This document shows, in pieces, positions 1 through 6,592 of a stretch of DNA of 11,011 nucleotides. The translations under genes were made by a program, and so were the position numbers. This DNA comes from an uncultured Altererythrobacter sp. (GTDB lineage Bacteria; Pseudomonadota; Alphaproteobacteria; Sphingomonadales; Sphingomonadaceae). Below the pieces are notes generated by a model, which was not told where the DNA came from, did no database searches, and saw only the letters and a list, made by a program, of their open reading frames with translations. The stretch's first letter is position 1, and each line of letters begins with the position of its first letter. The DNA lies in the NCBI GenBank assembly GCA_946885545.1, contig CAMPGP010000047.1:1-11011 (forward strand). Direction: 5' to 3'.

Positions 1-41
1 GCCCACCCTTTTCGCAACCGTCAGGAGCGCAGAAACCGCCT

Positions 42-455
42 ATGTCCCAGGCGCAAACATCGATGTCCGAACAGAGCCCGCAACGCTCTCCCGCCGCTGA
101 GGCCGAGCCCGGCTCGCTGCACGCACTGGTTCTCGACCAGCTGGACGAGGATCAGGCGCAGGACGTCGTCTCGATCCCGCTCGAGGGCAAGTCGAGCATT
201 GCCGACCACATGGTCATCGCCTCGGGTCGATCGACCCGGCAGGTCGCGGCCATGGCGCAGAAGCTCGCCGAGCGGATCAAGCGCGAAGGCCACGGTCCGG
301 TGCGGCTCGAAGGGCTCCCGCAGGCCGACTGGGTGCTGATCGACGCGGCCGACGTGGTCGTGCACCTGTTCCGCCCCGAGGTCCGCAGCTTCTACAACCT
401 CGAGCGCATGTGGGCCTTCGGCGACGCCCCGCCGGTCGCCGCCGGAACCGCCTAG
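42..455 (+). CDS. rsfS: Ribosomal silencing factor RsfS (DUF143 family)
   Basis: A 137-residue protein of the RsfS/Iojap family. The family binds ribosomal protein uL14 on the 50S subunit, blocks subunit joining and so damps translation when nutrients are short. The family core is clear: ADHMVIASGRSTRQV at about residues 54-68, ADWVLIDAADVVVHLF at 95-110 and RSFYNLERMW at 115-124. The first 24 residues are a polar, low-complexity extension, which makes this slightly longer than the usual 105-120 residues. Start 42 has an AGGAG at 23-27, rather far upstream (14 bases). A second in-frame ATG at 63 would drop seven residues but has no ribosome binding site. The frame is open to the window edge without another start codon. 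rlmH follows, which is the common bacterial neighbour. Identity is secure; only the exact start is uncertain. Confidence 0.95.
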   Translation: MSQAQTSMSEQSPQRSPAAEAEPGSLHALVLDQLDEDQAQDVVSIPLEGKSSIADHMVIASGRSTRQVAAMAQKLAERIKREGHGPVRLEGLPQADWVLIDAADVVVHLFRPEVRSFYNLERMWAFGDAPPVAAGTA

Positions 456-484
456 TCACTCTGTGCATACGCAGCCAGAGCTTC

Positions 485-499
485 CGGCCCGCTGGGCCG
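485..499 (+). other. Small GC-rich hairpin between rsfS and rlmH
   Basis: CGGCCC and GGGCCG form a perfect 6-bp stem around a GCT loop, 30 bases after the rsfS stop. No run of T follows, so it is a poor intrinsic terminator. It may simply reflect the high G+C content. The rest of the 110-base gap shows nothing I can name. Confidence 0.2.
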
Positions 500-565
500 C
501 AGGGCCGACCGCGAGGATAGCTAAGGCGGCGGATGCCGCCGTCGGCGCCTGAGGCGCAAGCGACG

Positions 566-988
566 ATGCTGCTCCACGTGATTGCGCGCGGGAAGATCGG
601 GCGCTCGCCCGAGGCGGAACTCGTCGCGCGTTACGAGAAGCGGCTGACCTGGCCTTACAAGGCCACCGAGCTGCCCGAAACCGGCGGCAGGGTCGCCGAC
701 CCGCAGAGCCCCGCGCGCACCGTCCTGCTCGACGAGCGCGGCAAGCATCTGTCATCGGAGGAATTCGCCGCCCTGCTCGGGCGCTGGCGCGACGAGGGCG
801 TGCGCGAGACGCGTTTCGTGCTCGGCGCGGCGGACGGGCACGAGGCGCGGGAGCGCACCGAGGCCGACCTGCTGCTGGCATTCGGCGCGGCGACCTGGCC
901 GCACCTGCTCGCCCGAGCCATGCTGCTGGAGCAGCTCTACCGAGCCACGGCGATCCTTGCCGGGCATCCCTATCATCGGGCAGGGTGA
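566..988 (+). CDS. rlmH: 23S rRNA (pseudouridine1915-N3)-methyltransferase RlmH
   Basis: This 140-residue SPOUT-class methyltransferase moves a methyl group from S-adenosylmethionine to N3 of pseudouridine 1915 in helix 69 of 23S rRNA, acting on assembled 70S ribosomes. Family hallmarks are the N-terminal MLLHVIARGKIGRSPE, the cofactor loop FVLGAADGH at 84-92, WPHLLARAMLLEQLYRA at 111-127 and the terminal HPYHR at 134-138. The glycine loop reads G-A-A-D-G rather than the G-G-P-E-G of E. coli, and the protein is about 15 residues shorter than E. coli RlmH. I chose ATG 566 because homologues begin at this methionine. An in-frame ATG at 533, which has an AAGGCGG just upstream, would add eleven residues that look nothing like the family. 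The next gene starts four bases after the stop, so the two are probably co-transcribed. Confidence 0.94.
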   Translation: MLLHVIARGKIGRSPEAELVARYEKRLTWPYKATELPETGGRVADPQSPARTVLLDERGKHLSSEEFAALLGRWRDEGVRETRFVLGAADGHEARERTEADLLLAFGAATWPHLLARAMLLEQLYRATAILAGHPYHRAG

Positions 989-992
989 CGCC

Positions 993-2213
993 ATGCCCAG
1001 CCGCAAGACGATCCGGACTTTCACCGTCGCGGTCGCGGTCGTGGCGCTCGCGGGAATGGCCCTGGCGCAACGCGCGGTCGATTTCACCGGCCCTGACGAT
1101 GCCCGCGAGGCGCTCCAGCGGGCGCAGCGCGAGGCGCGCGAGGCCGCAGCGCGAGGCCAGCGGCTCGAGACCCAGGCGCGCGCCGCCACCGCGGCGGCGG
1201 AACGGACCGCGCGCGAAGGCGCCGCCCTCGCCGCGCGGATCCAGCAGGCCGAGGCCGACATTTCCGCGGCCGAGGCGCGCCTTTCGATCATCGACGGACA
1301 GCGTCGGAAGCTGGATCTCCGGCTGGCCGAGCGGCGCGAACCGCTCATGCGGCTCACCGCCGCGCTGCAGAAGCTGGCCCGCCGCCCACTGGCGCTTTCC
1401 GCCCTGCGCCCCGGTTCGCTGCGCGAGACGGTCTATCTGCGCGCCATGCTCGACACCACGATCCCGCAAGTCCGCACTCGCACCGCCGCGCTACGTGCTG
1501 AGATCGCACGTGGCCAGCAACTCGAGCGCGAGGCGCGCGAGGCGCTCGCGGCCCTGCGCGACAGCGAAGCCGAGCTGGGTACGCGCCGCCAGCGCCTGGC
1601 GGCGATCGAGAGCCGCCAGAGGCTCGAGTCGCGGCGCGCCAGTGGGGTCGCCGATCGCGAGAGCGAACGGGCGTTGGCCCTGGCCGAAGAGGCGCGCGAT
1701 CTCGACGGACTTGTCAAACAGCTCGGAGATGCGAGCGCGCTGCGGCGCGAGCTTGCCGCGCTTCCCGGCCCGATCATTCGCCCACCGCGCCCTGAAAACT
1801 CGCAGGTGATCGAAGCCAGCTCACCGCGACCGACGCCTGCGGCGACCGCACCGCCGGGCAATTTCCAGCTTCCGGTGGCAGGGCGGACCATCCTCGGCTT
1901 CGGCGCTCCGTCCCCGGGCGGAATTCCTTCGACCGGCCTCGCGTTCGCGCCGCGGCCCGGCGCGCAAGTCGTCGCACCGGCTCGGGGCCGGGTCGCCTTC
2001 GCGGGCCCCTATCGCGGATACGAGCGCATCGTGATCATCGAGCACGACGGCGGCTGGACGAGCCTGGTGACCGGTCTCGCGCGCGCAGACGTTTCGGTCG
2101 GCGAAAATCTCGTCGCGGGCGCACCCCTCGGCATCGCCGCGATCGAAGCGCCCGTGGTCACGATCGAGCTGCGACGCGACGGCGCGCCGGTTAATCCGCT
2201 CGATTACCTCTAG
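993..2213 (+). CDS. EnvC-like murein hydrolase activator with degenerate LytM (M23) domain
   Basis: An exported 406-residue protein. Residues 1-25 form a signal peptide (basic start, hydrophobic 10-24, probable cleavage after ALA at 23-25). Residues 30-255 are charged and Ala/Arg/Glu-rich with heptad character, the coiled coil expected of EnvC. A Pro/Ala linker at 262-290 leads to a C-terminal M23/LytM domain at about 291-406. That domain keeps the fold signatures (APARGRVAFAGPYRGYERIVIIEH at 328-351, then a terminal NPLDYL), but the metal sites are gone. The HxxxD position reads as GIPSTGLAF, and the HxH before the final strand reads as VVTIE at 388-392. In E. coli EnvC the same loss makes the protein a regulator that switches on periplasmic amidases at division. 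A similar role here is inference. ATG 993 lies four bases after the rlmH stop, and the upstream in-frame ATG at 957 lies inside rlmH and would spoil the signal peptide. Confidence 0.86.
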   Translation: MPSRKTIRTFTVAVAVVALAGMALAQRAVDFTGPDDAREALQRAQREAREAAARGQRLETQARAATAAAERTAREGAALAARIQQAEADISAAEARLSIIDGQRRKLDLRLAERREPLMRLTAALQKLARRPLALSALRPGSLRETVYLRAMLDTTIPQVRTRTAALRAEIARGQQLEREAREALAALRDSEAELGTRRQRLAAIESRQRLESRRASGVADRESERALALAEEARDLDGLVKQLGDASALRRELAALPGPIIRPPRPENSQVIEASSPRPTPAATAPPGNFQLPVAGRTILGFGAPSPGGIPSTGLAFAPRPGAQVVAPARGRVAFAGPYRGYERIVIIEHDGGWTSLVTGLARADVSVGENLVAGAPLGIAAIEAPVVTIELRRDGAPVNPLDYL

Positions 2214-2300
2214 CATCCCTCTGGGGAGTGGCGGCATTGCCCCGATCGTCTCGCGTCGGGCCGTCGTGGATTCCTCATCTGGCATTCAGCCTGCGCGCGC

Positions 2301-2306
2301 TATAGA
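2301..2306 (+). promoter_or_regulatory. Possible -10 element for the S41 protease gene
   Basis: TATAGA stands out in a GC-rich 120-base gap, 27 bases before the ATG at 2334. A transcript from it would begin around 2313, giving a leader of about 20 bases that still contains the ribosome binding site. No good -35 hexamer is visible 16-18 bases upstream, so the call is tentative. The rest of the gap (2214-2300) holds only a weak imperfect hairpin around 2240-2260. Confidence 0.3.
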
Positions 2307-2317
2307 AGCTGATCGAC

Positions 2318-2324
2318 AAGGAGG
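2318..2324 (+). promoter_or_regulatory. Strong Shine-Dalgarno for the S41 protease
   Basis: AAGGAGG ends nine bases before the ATG at 2334. It is the best ribosome binding site in the window and fixes the start of the protease. It agrees with the signal peptide that begins at that codon. Confidence 0.75.
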
Positions 2325-2333
2325 CTCACGCCG

Positions 2334-3671
2334 ATGAAATTCGCCGCTCTCGCCCGCTCGGCCGCGCTCGTCACCGCAGTGGCGCTGATTCCGGCCACTA
2401 CCGCGGGTATCGCGCAAGTCGACGGCCGTGCCGGCCCCGAGTTTGCCCGCCTGTTCGCAACCTACGAACGGATCAAGGCCAGCTACGTCGAGCCGGTCGA
2501 CGACGAAACGCTGATCCGCGGCGCGATCGACGGCATGCTCGCCAGCCTCGACCCGCATTCGGCCTATCTCGACGGATCGGACCTGCAGCGCCTCGAAACG
2601 ATGATCGACGGCAATTACACCGGCCTCGGCCTCTCGGTGCAGATGGACGACGGCGCGGTGAAGATCATCTCACCGTTCCGCGGCAGTCCGGCGATGGAGG
2701 CGGGGCTCAAGGCGGGCGACTACATCACCCATCTCGACGGAGACCTGATCTACGGCGGCGATCTGGACGAAGCGGTCAGCCGGATGCGCGGCGCCGCCGG
2801 CACCTCGATCCGCCTGACCATCTTCCGCACCGGGCGCGAGGAGCCGTTCGACGTGACCGTCACGCGCGGGCTGATCGAGCTCGAGCCGGTCACCCACGAG
2901 ATGAAGCCGGGCGGCATCGGCGTGATCATGGTCAACGAATTCTCGCGCGACGTCGGGGCGGATGTGTTCGCGTCGTGGGAAACGCTGCGCAAGCAGGCGG
3001 GCGGTCGCCTCAACGGCCTCGTGCTCGACTTGCGCTCGAACCCGGGCGGCTCGCTCGACGAGGCGGTTGCGCTGAGCGACCTGTTCCTCGACGAAGGGCG
3101 GATCGTTTCGCAGCGCGGCCGCGCGCAGGGCGAAACCTACGTCTACGAAGCGGAGACGGTCTATCGCGGGCAGATCGCCGAGGACGTGCCGATGATCGTG
3201 CTGATCGACGCCGGTTCGGCTTCGGCGAGCGAGATCGTGGCGGGTGCGCTGCAGGATCACCGCCGCGCGCTGATCATGGGCGAGCGCAGCTTCGGCAAGG
3301 GCAGCGTTCAGACGCTGCTGCCGCTCGGTCGCGATGCCGCGCTCAAGCTCACCACCGCGCGCTACTACACGCCTTCGGACCACTCGGTGCAGGAGGGCGG
3401 GATCGAGCCCGACATCGCGGTGCCGCAGCTCAGCGACCCCGACCTCGCCAAGCGCGCCAAGTTCACCCTGCGCGAATCGGATCTGCGCGGCCACCTCGTC
3501 AACGAGGCGGCGCTCAAGGACGAGGAGATGGAACGCGACAAGCGCGAGGATCCGCGCTTCACGCTGACCGCCGCGCAGCTCGAGGAGCAGGGCATCGAGG
3601 ACTATCAACTGCACTACGCGCTCGAGACGCTGCGCCGGACGACGCCCAGCACCGTGGCGCGCCGCAAGTAA
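2334..3671 (+). CDS. ctpA: Secreted S41-family carboxy-terminal processing protease (CtpA type)
   Basis: A 445-residue serine protease of family S41A, which trims the C-termini of periplasmic proteins. Domains in order are a signal peptide (1-27, cleavage likely after GIA at 25-27), an N-terminal helical part with LDPHSAYLD at 72-80, a PDZ domain at about 95-180 (YTGLGLSV then AGLKAGDYI), and the catalytic core at about 190-365. The Ser/Lys dyad is S297 in GSASASE and K322 in SFGKGSVQ, with Q326 four residues later. This matches the S-(25)-K-(4)-Q spacing of E. coli Tsp, so the enzyme should be active. The GGIEPDI at 355-361 closes the core, and a charged C-terminal tail follows. An EnvC-like gene directly before a CtpA-type protease is a common alphaproteobacterial order and suggests a shared role in peptidoglycan hydrolase control (inference). 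dsbB follows after 12 bases. Confidence 0.94.
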   Translation: MKFAALARSAALVTAVALIPATTAGIAQVDGRAGPEFARLFATYERIKASYVEPVDDETLIRGAIDGMLASLDPHSAYLDGSDLQRLETMIDGNYTGLGLSVQMDDGAVKIISPFRGSPAMEAGLKAGDYITHLDGDLIYGGDLDEAVSRMRGAAGTSIRLTIFRTGREEPFDVTVTRGLIELEPVTHEMKPGGIGVIMVNEFSRDVGADVFASWETLRKQAGGRLNGLVLDLRSNPGGSLDEAVALSDLFLDEGRIVSQRGRAQGETYVYEAETVYRGQIAEDVPMIVLIDAGSASASEIVAGALQDHRRALIMGERSFGKGSVQTLLPLGRDAALKLTTARYYTPSDHSVQEGGIEPDIAVPQLSDPDLAKRAKFTLRESDLRGHLVNEAALKDEEMERDKREDPRFTLTAAQLEEQGIEDYQLHYALETLRRTTPSTVARRK

Positions 3672-3683
3672 GCAAAGGTCGCA

Positions 3684-4163
3684 ATGCTCGATACGCCCCA
3701 TGCCCGGCTGGCGCAGCGTCTCGCGCTCGCGGTTCCCGCGTTGCTGCTCGCCGGCGCATATGTCTCCGAATACGGCTTCGGGCTCTACCCGTGCGAGATG
3801 TGCTGGTGGCAGCGCTGGCCGCACTTCGCCGCGCTCGCGCTCGCCCTGCTCTCGACCGTCACCGCTCCCCGGCGCCTGTGGATCGCGCTCGCGGCGGTGG
3901 CGATCCTCGTGTCGGGCGCGATCGGCGCGTTCCACGCCGGGGTCGAATACGGCTGGTGGAAAGGGATCACCGGCTGCGCGATGACCGCGCAGGCCAGTGG
4001 CGGCAACTTGCTCGATTCGATCATGAGCGCACCCATCATCCGCTGCGACCAGCCGCAGTGGACGCTGATGGGCATATCGCTGGCGGGATTCAACTTCCTG
4101 TTCTCGACCATTGGCGGGCTCGCGATCCTGTGGCTGCTGGGCAAGGGACGGCGCACGGCATGA
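3684..4163 (+). CDS. dsbB: Disulfide bond formation protein B (quinone-linked thiol oxidase)
   Basis: A 159-residue inner-membrane protein that reoxidises a periplasmic DsbA-type partner and hands the electrons to ubiquinone. Four hydrophobic segments at about 12-30, 46-60, 64-84 and 128-151 fit the DsbB topology. The first periplasmic loop carries the redox pair C37-E-M-C40, followed by W-W-Q-R with R44 at the place of the quinone-site arginine. The second loop carries C98 and C121, the partner cysteine pair. No DsbA gene is in the window. The gene starts 12 bases after the protease stop with an AAAGG at 3674-3678. Its last bases overlap coq7 in ATGA, so translation of the two is probably coupled. 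The dedicated DsbI type is a less likely alternative; four cysteines and small size favour ordinary DsbB. Confidence 0.92.
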   Translation: MLDTPHARLAQRLALAVPALLLAGAYVSEYGFGLYPCEMCWWQRWPHFAALALALLSTVTAPRRLWIALAAVAILVSGAIGAFHAGVEYGWWKGITGCAMTAQASGGNLLDSIMSAPIIRCDQPQWTLMGISLAGFNFLFSTIGGLAILWLLGKGRRTA

Positions 4164-4681
4164 CGAAGGACGAGATCGCGCGGATGATCCGGGTCGACCA
4201 GGCGGGCGAATTCGGCGCAACGCGCATCTACCAGGGCCAACTCGACGTGATGGGCGACCGCGGCCCGCATGCGGCCGAAATCGCTGAAATGGCCGAGCAG
4301 GAGAAAGGCCATCGGGCGAAGTTCGATGCGCTGATGGCGCGCCGCGGGGTGCGCCCGACTGCGCTTCAGCCGTTCTGGTCCGTTGCAGGCTATGCCCTCG
4401 GCGCGGGCACGGCATTGCTGGGGCCCGAAGCGGCGATGGCCTGTACTGCCGCGGTCGAGGAAGAGATCGATCGCCACTATTCGCAGCAGCTCGACCAACT
4501 GGCCGAGAGCGATGCCGATCCCGAGCTCTCCGAGATGATCGAGGAATTCCGCGAGGACGAGCGTGCGCACCGCGACGCTGCGCTTGCCGCCGGTGCGGAG
4601 AAGGCGCCCGCCTATCCGCTGCTGTCGGGCGCCATCCGGCTGGGGTGCAGATTCGCGATCAAGCTCGCCGAGCGGGTCTGA
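4160..4681 (+). CDS. coq7: Demethoxyubiquinone hydroxylase (Coq7 family di-iron monooxygenase)
   Basis: A 173-residue enzyme that hydroxylates C6 of the demethoxyubiquinone ring, the next-to-last modification before the final O-methylation of ubiquinone. The ferritin-like carboxylate/histidine set is complete: E17 in QAGEFGA, E48-K-G-H51, E100 in the AAVEEE helix, and E134-R-A-H137, two ExxH motifs in all. Residues 150-173 form the hydrophobic, membrane-associating end typical of the family. Length matches the short bacterial Coq7 form. The ATG sits in the ATGA overlap with the dsbB stop, and homologues start at the same MTKDEIARMIRVDQAGE-like sequence. The reading frame is open far upstream, but that part is only a shadow of the protease and dsbB. 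It represents the di-iron route rather than the flavin enzyme UbiF. Confidence 0.95.
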   Translation: MTKDEIARMIRVDQAGEFGATRIYQGQLDVMGDRGPHAAEIAEMAEQEKGHRAKFDALMARRGVRPTALQPFWSVAGYALGAGTALLGPEAAMACTAAVEEEIDRHYSQQLDQLAESDADPELSEMIEEFREDERAHRDAALAAGAEKAPAYPLLSGAIRLGCRFAIKLAERV

Positions 4682-4685
4682 GCGC

Positions 4686-4707
4686 GGCGGAGGGAACCGC
4701 TTCCGCC
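4686..4707 (+). terminator. Hairpin just after coq7, possible terminator
   Basis: GGCGGAGG (4686-4693) pairs with CTTCCGCC (4700-4707) through eight base pairs, one of them a G-T wobble, around the loop GAACCG. It begins four bases after the coq7 stop. There is no T-tract downstream, so it would be a non-canonical or partial terminator, or an mRNA 3'-end stabiliser. Confidence 0.4.
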
Positions 4708-4721
4708 ACTCGCGCGCTTCA

Positions 4722-4727
4722 TATAGA
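4722..4727 (+). promoter_or_regulatory. Possible -10 element for the unknown exported protein gene
   Basis: TATAGA, the same hexamer seen ahead of the S41 protease gene, lies in an AT-rich patch 58 bases before the ATG at 4786. The sequence CTTCCG at 4700-4705 is at -35 distance (16-base spacer) but overlaps the hairpin arm. The call rests mainly on contrast with the GC-rich surroundings and on repetition of the hexamer. Confidence 0.3.
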
Positions 4728-4785
4728 GTTCACCGCGCACCGCGAAAACCGCACGAAACCACCGCTCACGAGATTGGGACCCGCA

Positions 4786-5391
4786 ATGAAATCGCTCCTC
4801 GCCGCCTCCGCGCTCGCCGGTATCGCCATGCTGGCCGCGCCCGCTTCGGCGCAAGTCGCGACGGAGGAGGCATCGGACGACGTGCGCATGTCGATCGTCT
4901 ACGGCGACGATGCCGCACCCCCGTGCCCCGAAGGCGAAATCTGCGTCGTCGCGCGGCTTCCCGAATCCGAGCGCTATCGCATTCCGGAGACGCTGCGCTT
5001 CAGCGACGATCCCGAAAACGTCGCCTGGACGAAGCGCGTCGAATCGCTCGAGATGCTCGGCGACTTCGGCGCCCTGTCGTGCTCCCCTGCGGGCGCGGGC
5101 GGCTTCACCGGCTGCACGCAGCAGCTCATCGAGCAGGCCTACGGCGAGCGCGCTACCGGTGCGAACGTGCGCTTCAGCGAGCTCATCGCGGCAGCCCGCG
5201 AGGAGCGCCTCTCGACCATCGACGAGGACGCGGCGGCCGAACAGGAGCGCGTCGAGGCGATCGAACGCGAGTACATGGAGCGTCTCGAGGCCGAACGCGA
5301 TGCCGAGCTGCCCGACGAGACGAACCCCTCGATCGCGCCGAGCGAGAACGCCGAGCCGATCATGGAAACGCCCGATACGCCCGAAAGCTGA
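4786..5391 (+). CDS. Exported hypothetical protein with four cysteines and a charged C-terminal helix
   Basis: I do not recognise a named family. The 201-residue product starts with a clear signal peptide (MKSLLAASALAGIAMLAAPASA, cleaved after ASA at 20-22), so the mature protein is likely periplasmic. A short acidic stretch leads to C47-P-E-G-E-I-C53, then VVARLPESERYRIPETLRF at 54-72, a phrase resembling small exported proteins of Sphingomonadales as I recall them. C99 and C110 bracket a Gly-rich turn, so two disulfides are possible. Residues 125-175 are rich in Glu, Arg and Ala and look like one long charged helix. The tail (178-201) is Pro/Glu/Ser-rich and disordered-looking. ATG 4786 was chosen for the signal peptide and a GGGA six bases upstream; the open frame back to 4645 runs through coq7 and the promoter region. 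It lies after dsbB, so it may be an oxidised substrate, but that is speculation. Confidence 0.82.
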   Translation: MKSLLAASALAGIAMLAAPASAQVATEEASDDVRMSIVYGDDAAPPCPEGEICVVARLPESERYRIPETLRFSDDPENVAWTKRVESLEMLGDFGALSCSPAGAGGFTGCTQQLIEQAYGERATGANVRFSELIAAAREERLSTIDEDAAAEQERVEAIEREYMERLEAERDAELPDETNPSIAPSENAEPIMETPDTPES

Positions 5392-5425
5392 CGCAGCGTT
5401 AACCGTCCTCGGCTAGAGCCGCGGA

Positions 5426-6547
5426 ATGACCGCCGCACGCAAGATCCTCACCGTCTTCGGGACCCGGCCCGAGGCAATCAAGCTGTTCCCGCTGATCCAT
5501 GCGCTCGAGCGCGACTCGCGCTTCGTGTCGCGCGTCTGCGTCTCGGGCCAGCACCGCGGGATGCTCGATCAGGTGCTCGCGATATCGGGCATCGCGCCGC
5601 ACCACGATCTCGACCTGATGCAGCCCGACCAGACTCTGGACGCGCTGACCGCGAGACTGCTTACCGGCATCGGCTCGGTGCTCGATGCCGAGCGGCCCGA
5701 CGTCGTCGTGGTCCAAGGAGACACGGCCACCGCGATGGCGGGCGCGCTCGCCGCCTATTTCCGCAAGATCCCCGTCGCGCACGTCGAGGCGGGTTTGCGC
5801 AGCGGAGACATCCACCATCCCTGGCCCGAGGAGGTGAACCGAAAGATCGTCGGCAGCTTCGCCCATTGGCATTTCGCCCCGACCGAAACCGCGGCGCAAG
5901 CGCTGCGCCGCGAAAACGTCGATCCCGCGGCGGTGCACGTCACCGGCAACACCGTGATCGACGCGCTCCACTGGGTCACCGCGAAGATCGAATGCGAACC
6001 CGAACTCGCTTCGGGACTGGCCGACCTCGAAGCGCGGTTCGCCGGCAAGCACATCCTCGGGATGACCAGCCACCGGCGCGAGAATTTCGGCGAGGGGATG
6101 GAAGCGATCGCCGATGCCGTGCGCCGTCTCGCCGCGCGGCCCGACGTGGCGGTGATCTTCCCGGTCCACCTCAATCCCAACGTCCGCGCGGTGATGAACG
6201 CGCGGCTCGCCGGGCTCGACAACGTCGCGCTGATCGAACCGCTCGATTATCCGCATTTCGCGCGCCTGCTCGCCATCTCGCACCTCATGCTGACCGACAG
6301 CGGCGGTGTGCAGGAAGAGGCGCCAGCGCTGGGCAAGCCGGTGCTGGTCATGCGCGAGACGACCGAGCGCCCCGAAGGGGTGGAGGCGGGCACCGCCAGG
6401 CTGGTCGGCACCGACGCGGACCGGATCGTCGCTGAGACCGAACGGTTGCTCGACGATGGCGCGGCCTACGACGCGATGGCGCGCGCCCACAATCCGTTCG
6501 GCGACGGCAAGGCCGTGGAGCGGATCGTCGAATTGCTGGCGCAATAG
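5426..6547 (+). CDS. wecB: UDP-N-acetylglucosamine 2-epimerase (non-hydrolysing)
   Basis: A 373-residue cytoplasmic enzyme that interconverts UDP-GlcNAc and UDP-ManNAc, the precursor of ManNAc-containing surface polysaccharides. The family signatures all occur: GTRPEAIK at 12-19, VVQGDTATAMAGALAA at 95-110, HVEAGLRSGD at 119-128, PEEVNRK at 134-140, VTGNTVIDAL at 172-181, TSHRRENFGEG at 214-224, DSGGVQEEAPALGKPVL at 291-307 and RETTERPEGVEAGT at 310-323. Residues matching E. coli D95, E117, E131 and H213 are D99, E121, E135 and H216, so it should be active and non-hydrolysing. Length is normal for WecB. The gene starts 34 bases after the unknown exported protein with only a weak GCGGA before the ATG. 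No UDP-ManNAc dehydrogenase (wecC) or glycosyltransferase is adjacent, so the polysaccharide it feeds cannot be told from here. Confidence 0.95.
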   Translation: MTAARKILTVFGTRPEAIKLFPLIHALERDSRFVSRVCVSGQHRGMLDQVLAISGIAPHHDLDLMQPDQTLDALTARLLTGIGSVLDAERPDVVVVQGDTATAMAGALAAYFRKIPVAHVEAGLRSGDIHHPWPEEVNRKIVGSFAHWHFAPTETAAQALRRENVDPAAVHVTGNTVIDALHWVTAKIECEPELASGLADLEARFAGKHILGMTSHRRENFGEGMEAIADAVRRLAARPDVAVIFPVHLNPNVRAVMNARLAGLDNVALIEPLDYPHFARLLAISHLMLTDSGGVQEEAPALGKPVLVMRETTERPEGVEAGTARLVGTDADRIVAETERLLDDGAAYDAMARAHNPFGDGKAVERIVELLAQ

Positions 6548-6592
6548 CAGCCGCCGCAGGAACCGCCCCGCCCTCGCCCCATTTTCCTATAT

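Noticed and set aside
1..41. Possible end of an upstream gene such as nadD
   Set aside because: Forty-one bases with no stop codon or recognisable C-terminus give no support for any gene call.
456..1469. 337-codon open frame on the - strand across rlmH and the EnvC-like gene
   Set aside because: It lies opposite two recognised genes, is Arg-rich, and has no recognisable domain or start signal.
1081..1760. Repetitive GCGCGCGAGGC-like sequence that could be a DNA repeat array
   Set aside because: It encodes the Ala/Arg/Glu heptads of the coiled coil; the resemblance comes from codon choice and there is no constant repeat unit.
2219..2260. Hairpin in the gap after the EnvC-like gene as a terminator
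   Set aside because: The stems are short, include a wobble pair and have an 8-base loop without a T-tract; too weak to list as a terminator.
2975..4159. Long open frame on the + strand leading into coq7, suggesting a fusion protein
   Set aside because: This stretch is the +1-type shadow of the protease and dsbB. Only the part from 4160 matches a family, and its ATG overlaps the dsbB stop.
2670..4415. Very long open frame on the - strand (581 codons) opposite the protease, dsbB and coq7
   Set aside because: It crosses three well-supported genes. The translation is Arg/Ala/His-rich without any family motif, as expected for an antisense frame in GC-rich coding DNA.
5410..5421. CGGC-TAGA-GCCG mini-hairpin before wecB as a regulatory element
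   Set aside because: Only four base pairs; such matches are common by chance at this base composition.
5399..6544. 381-codon open frame on the - strand opposite wecB
   Set aside because: It mirrors wecB almost exactly. wecB has every family motif, while this frame has none.
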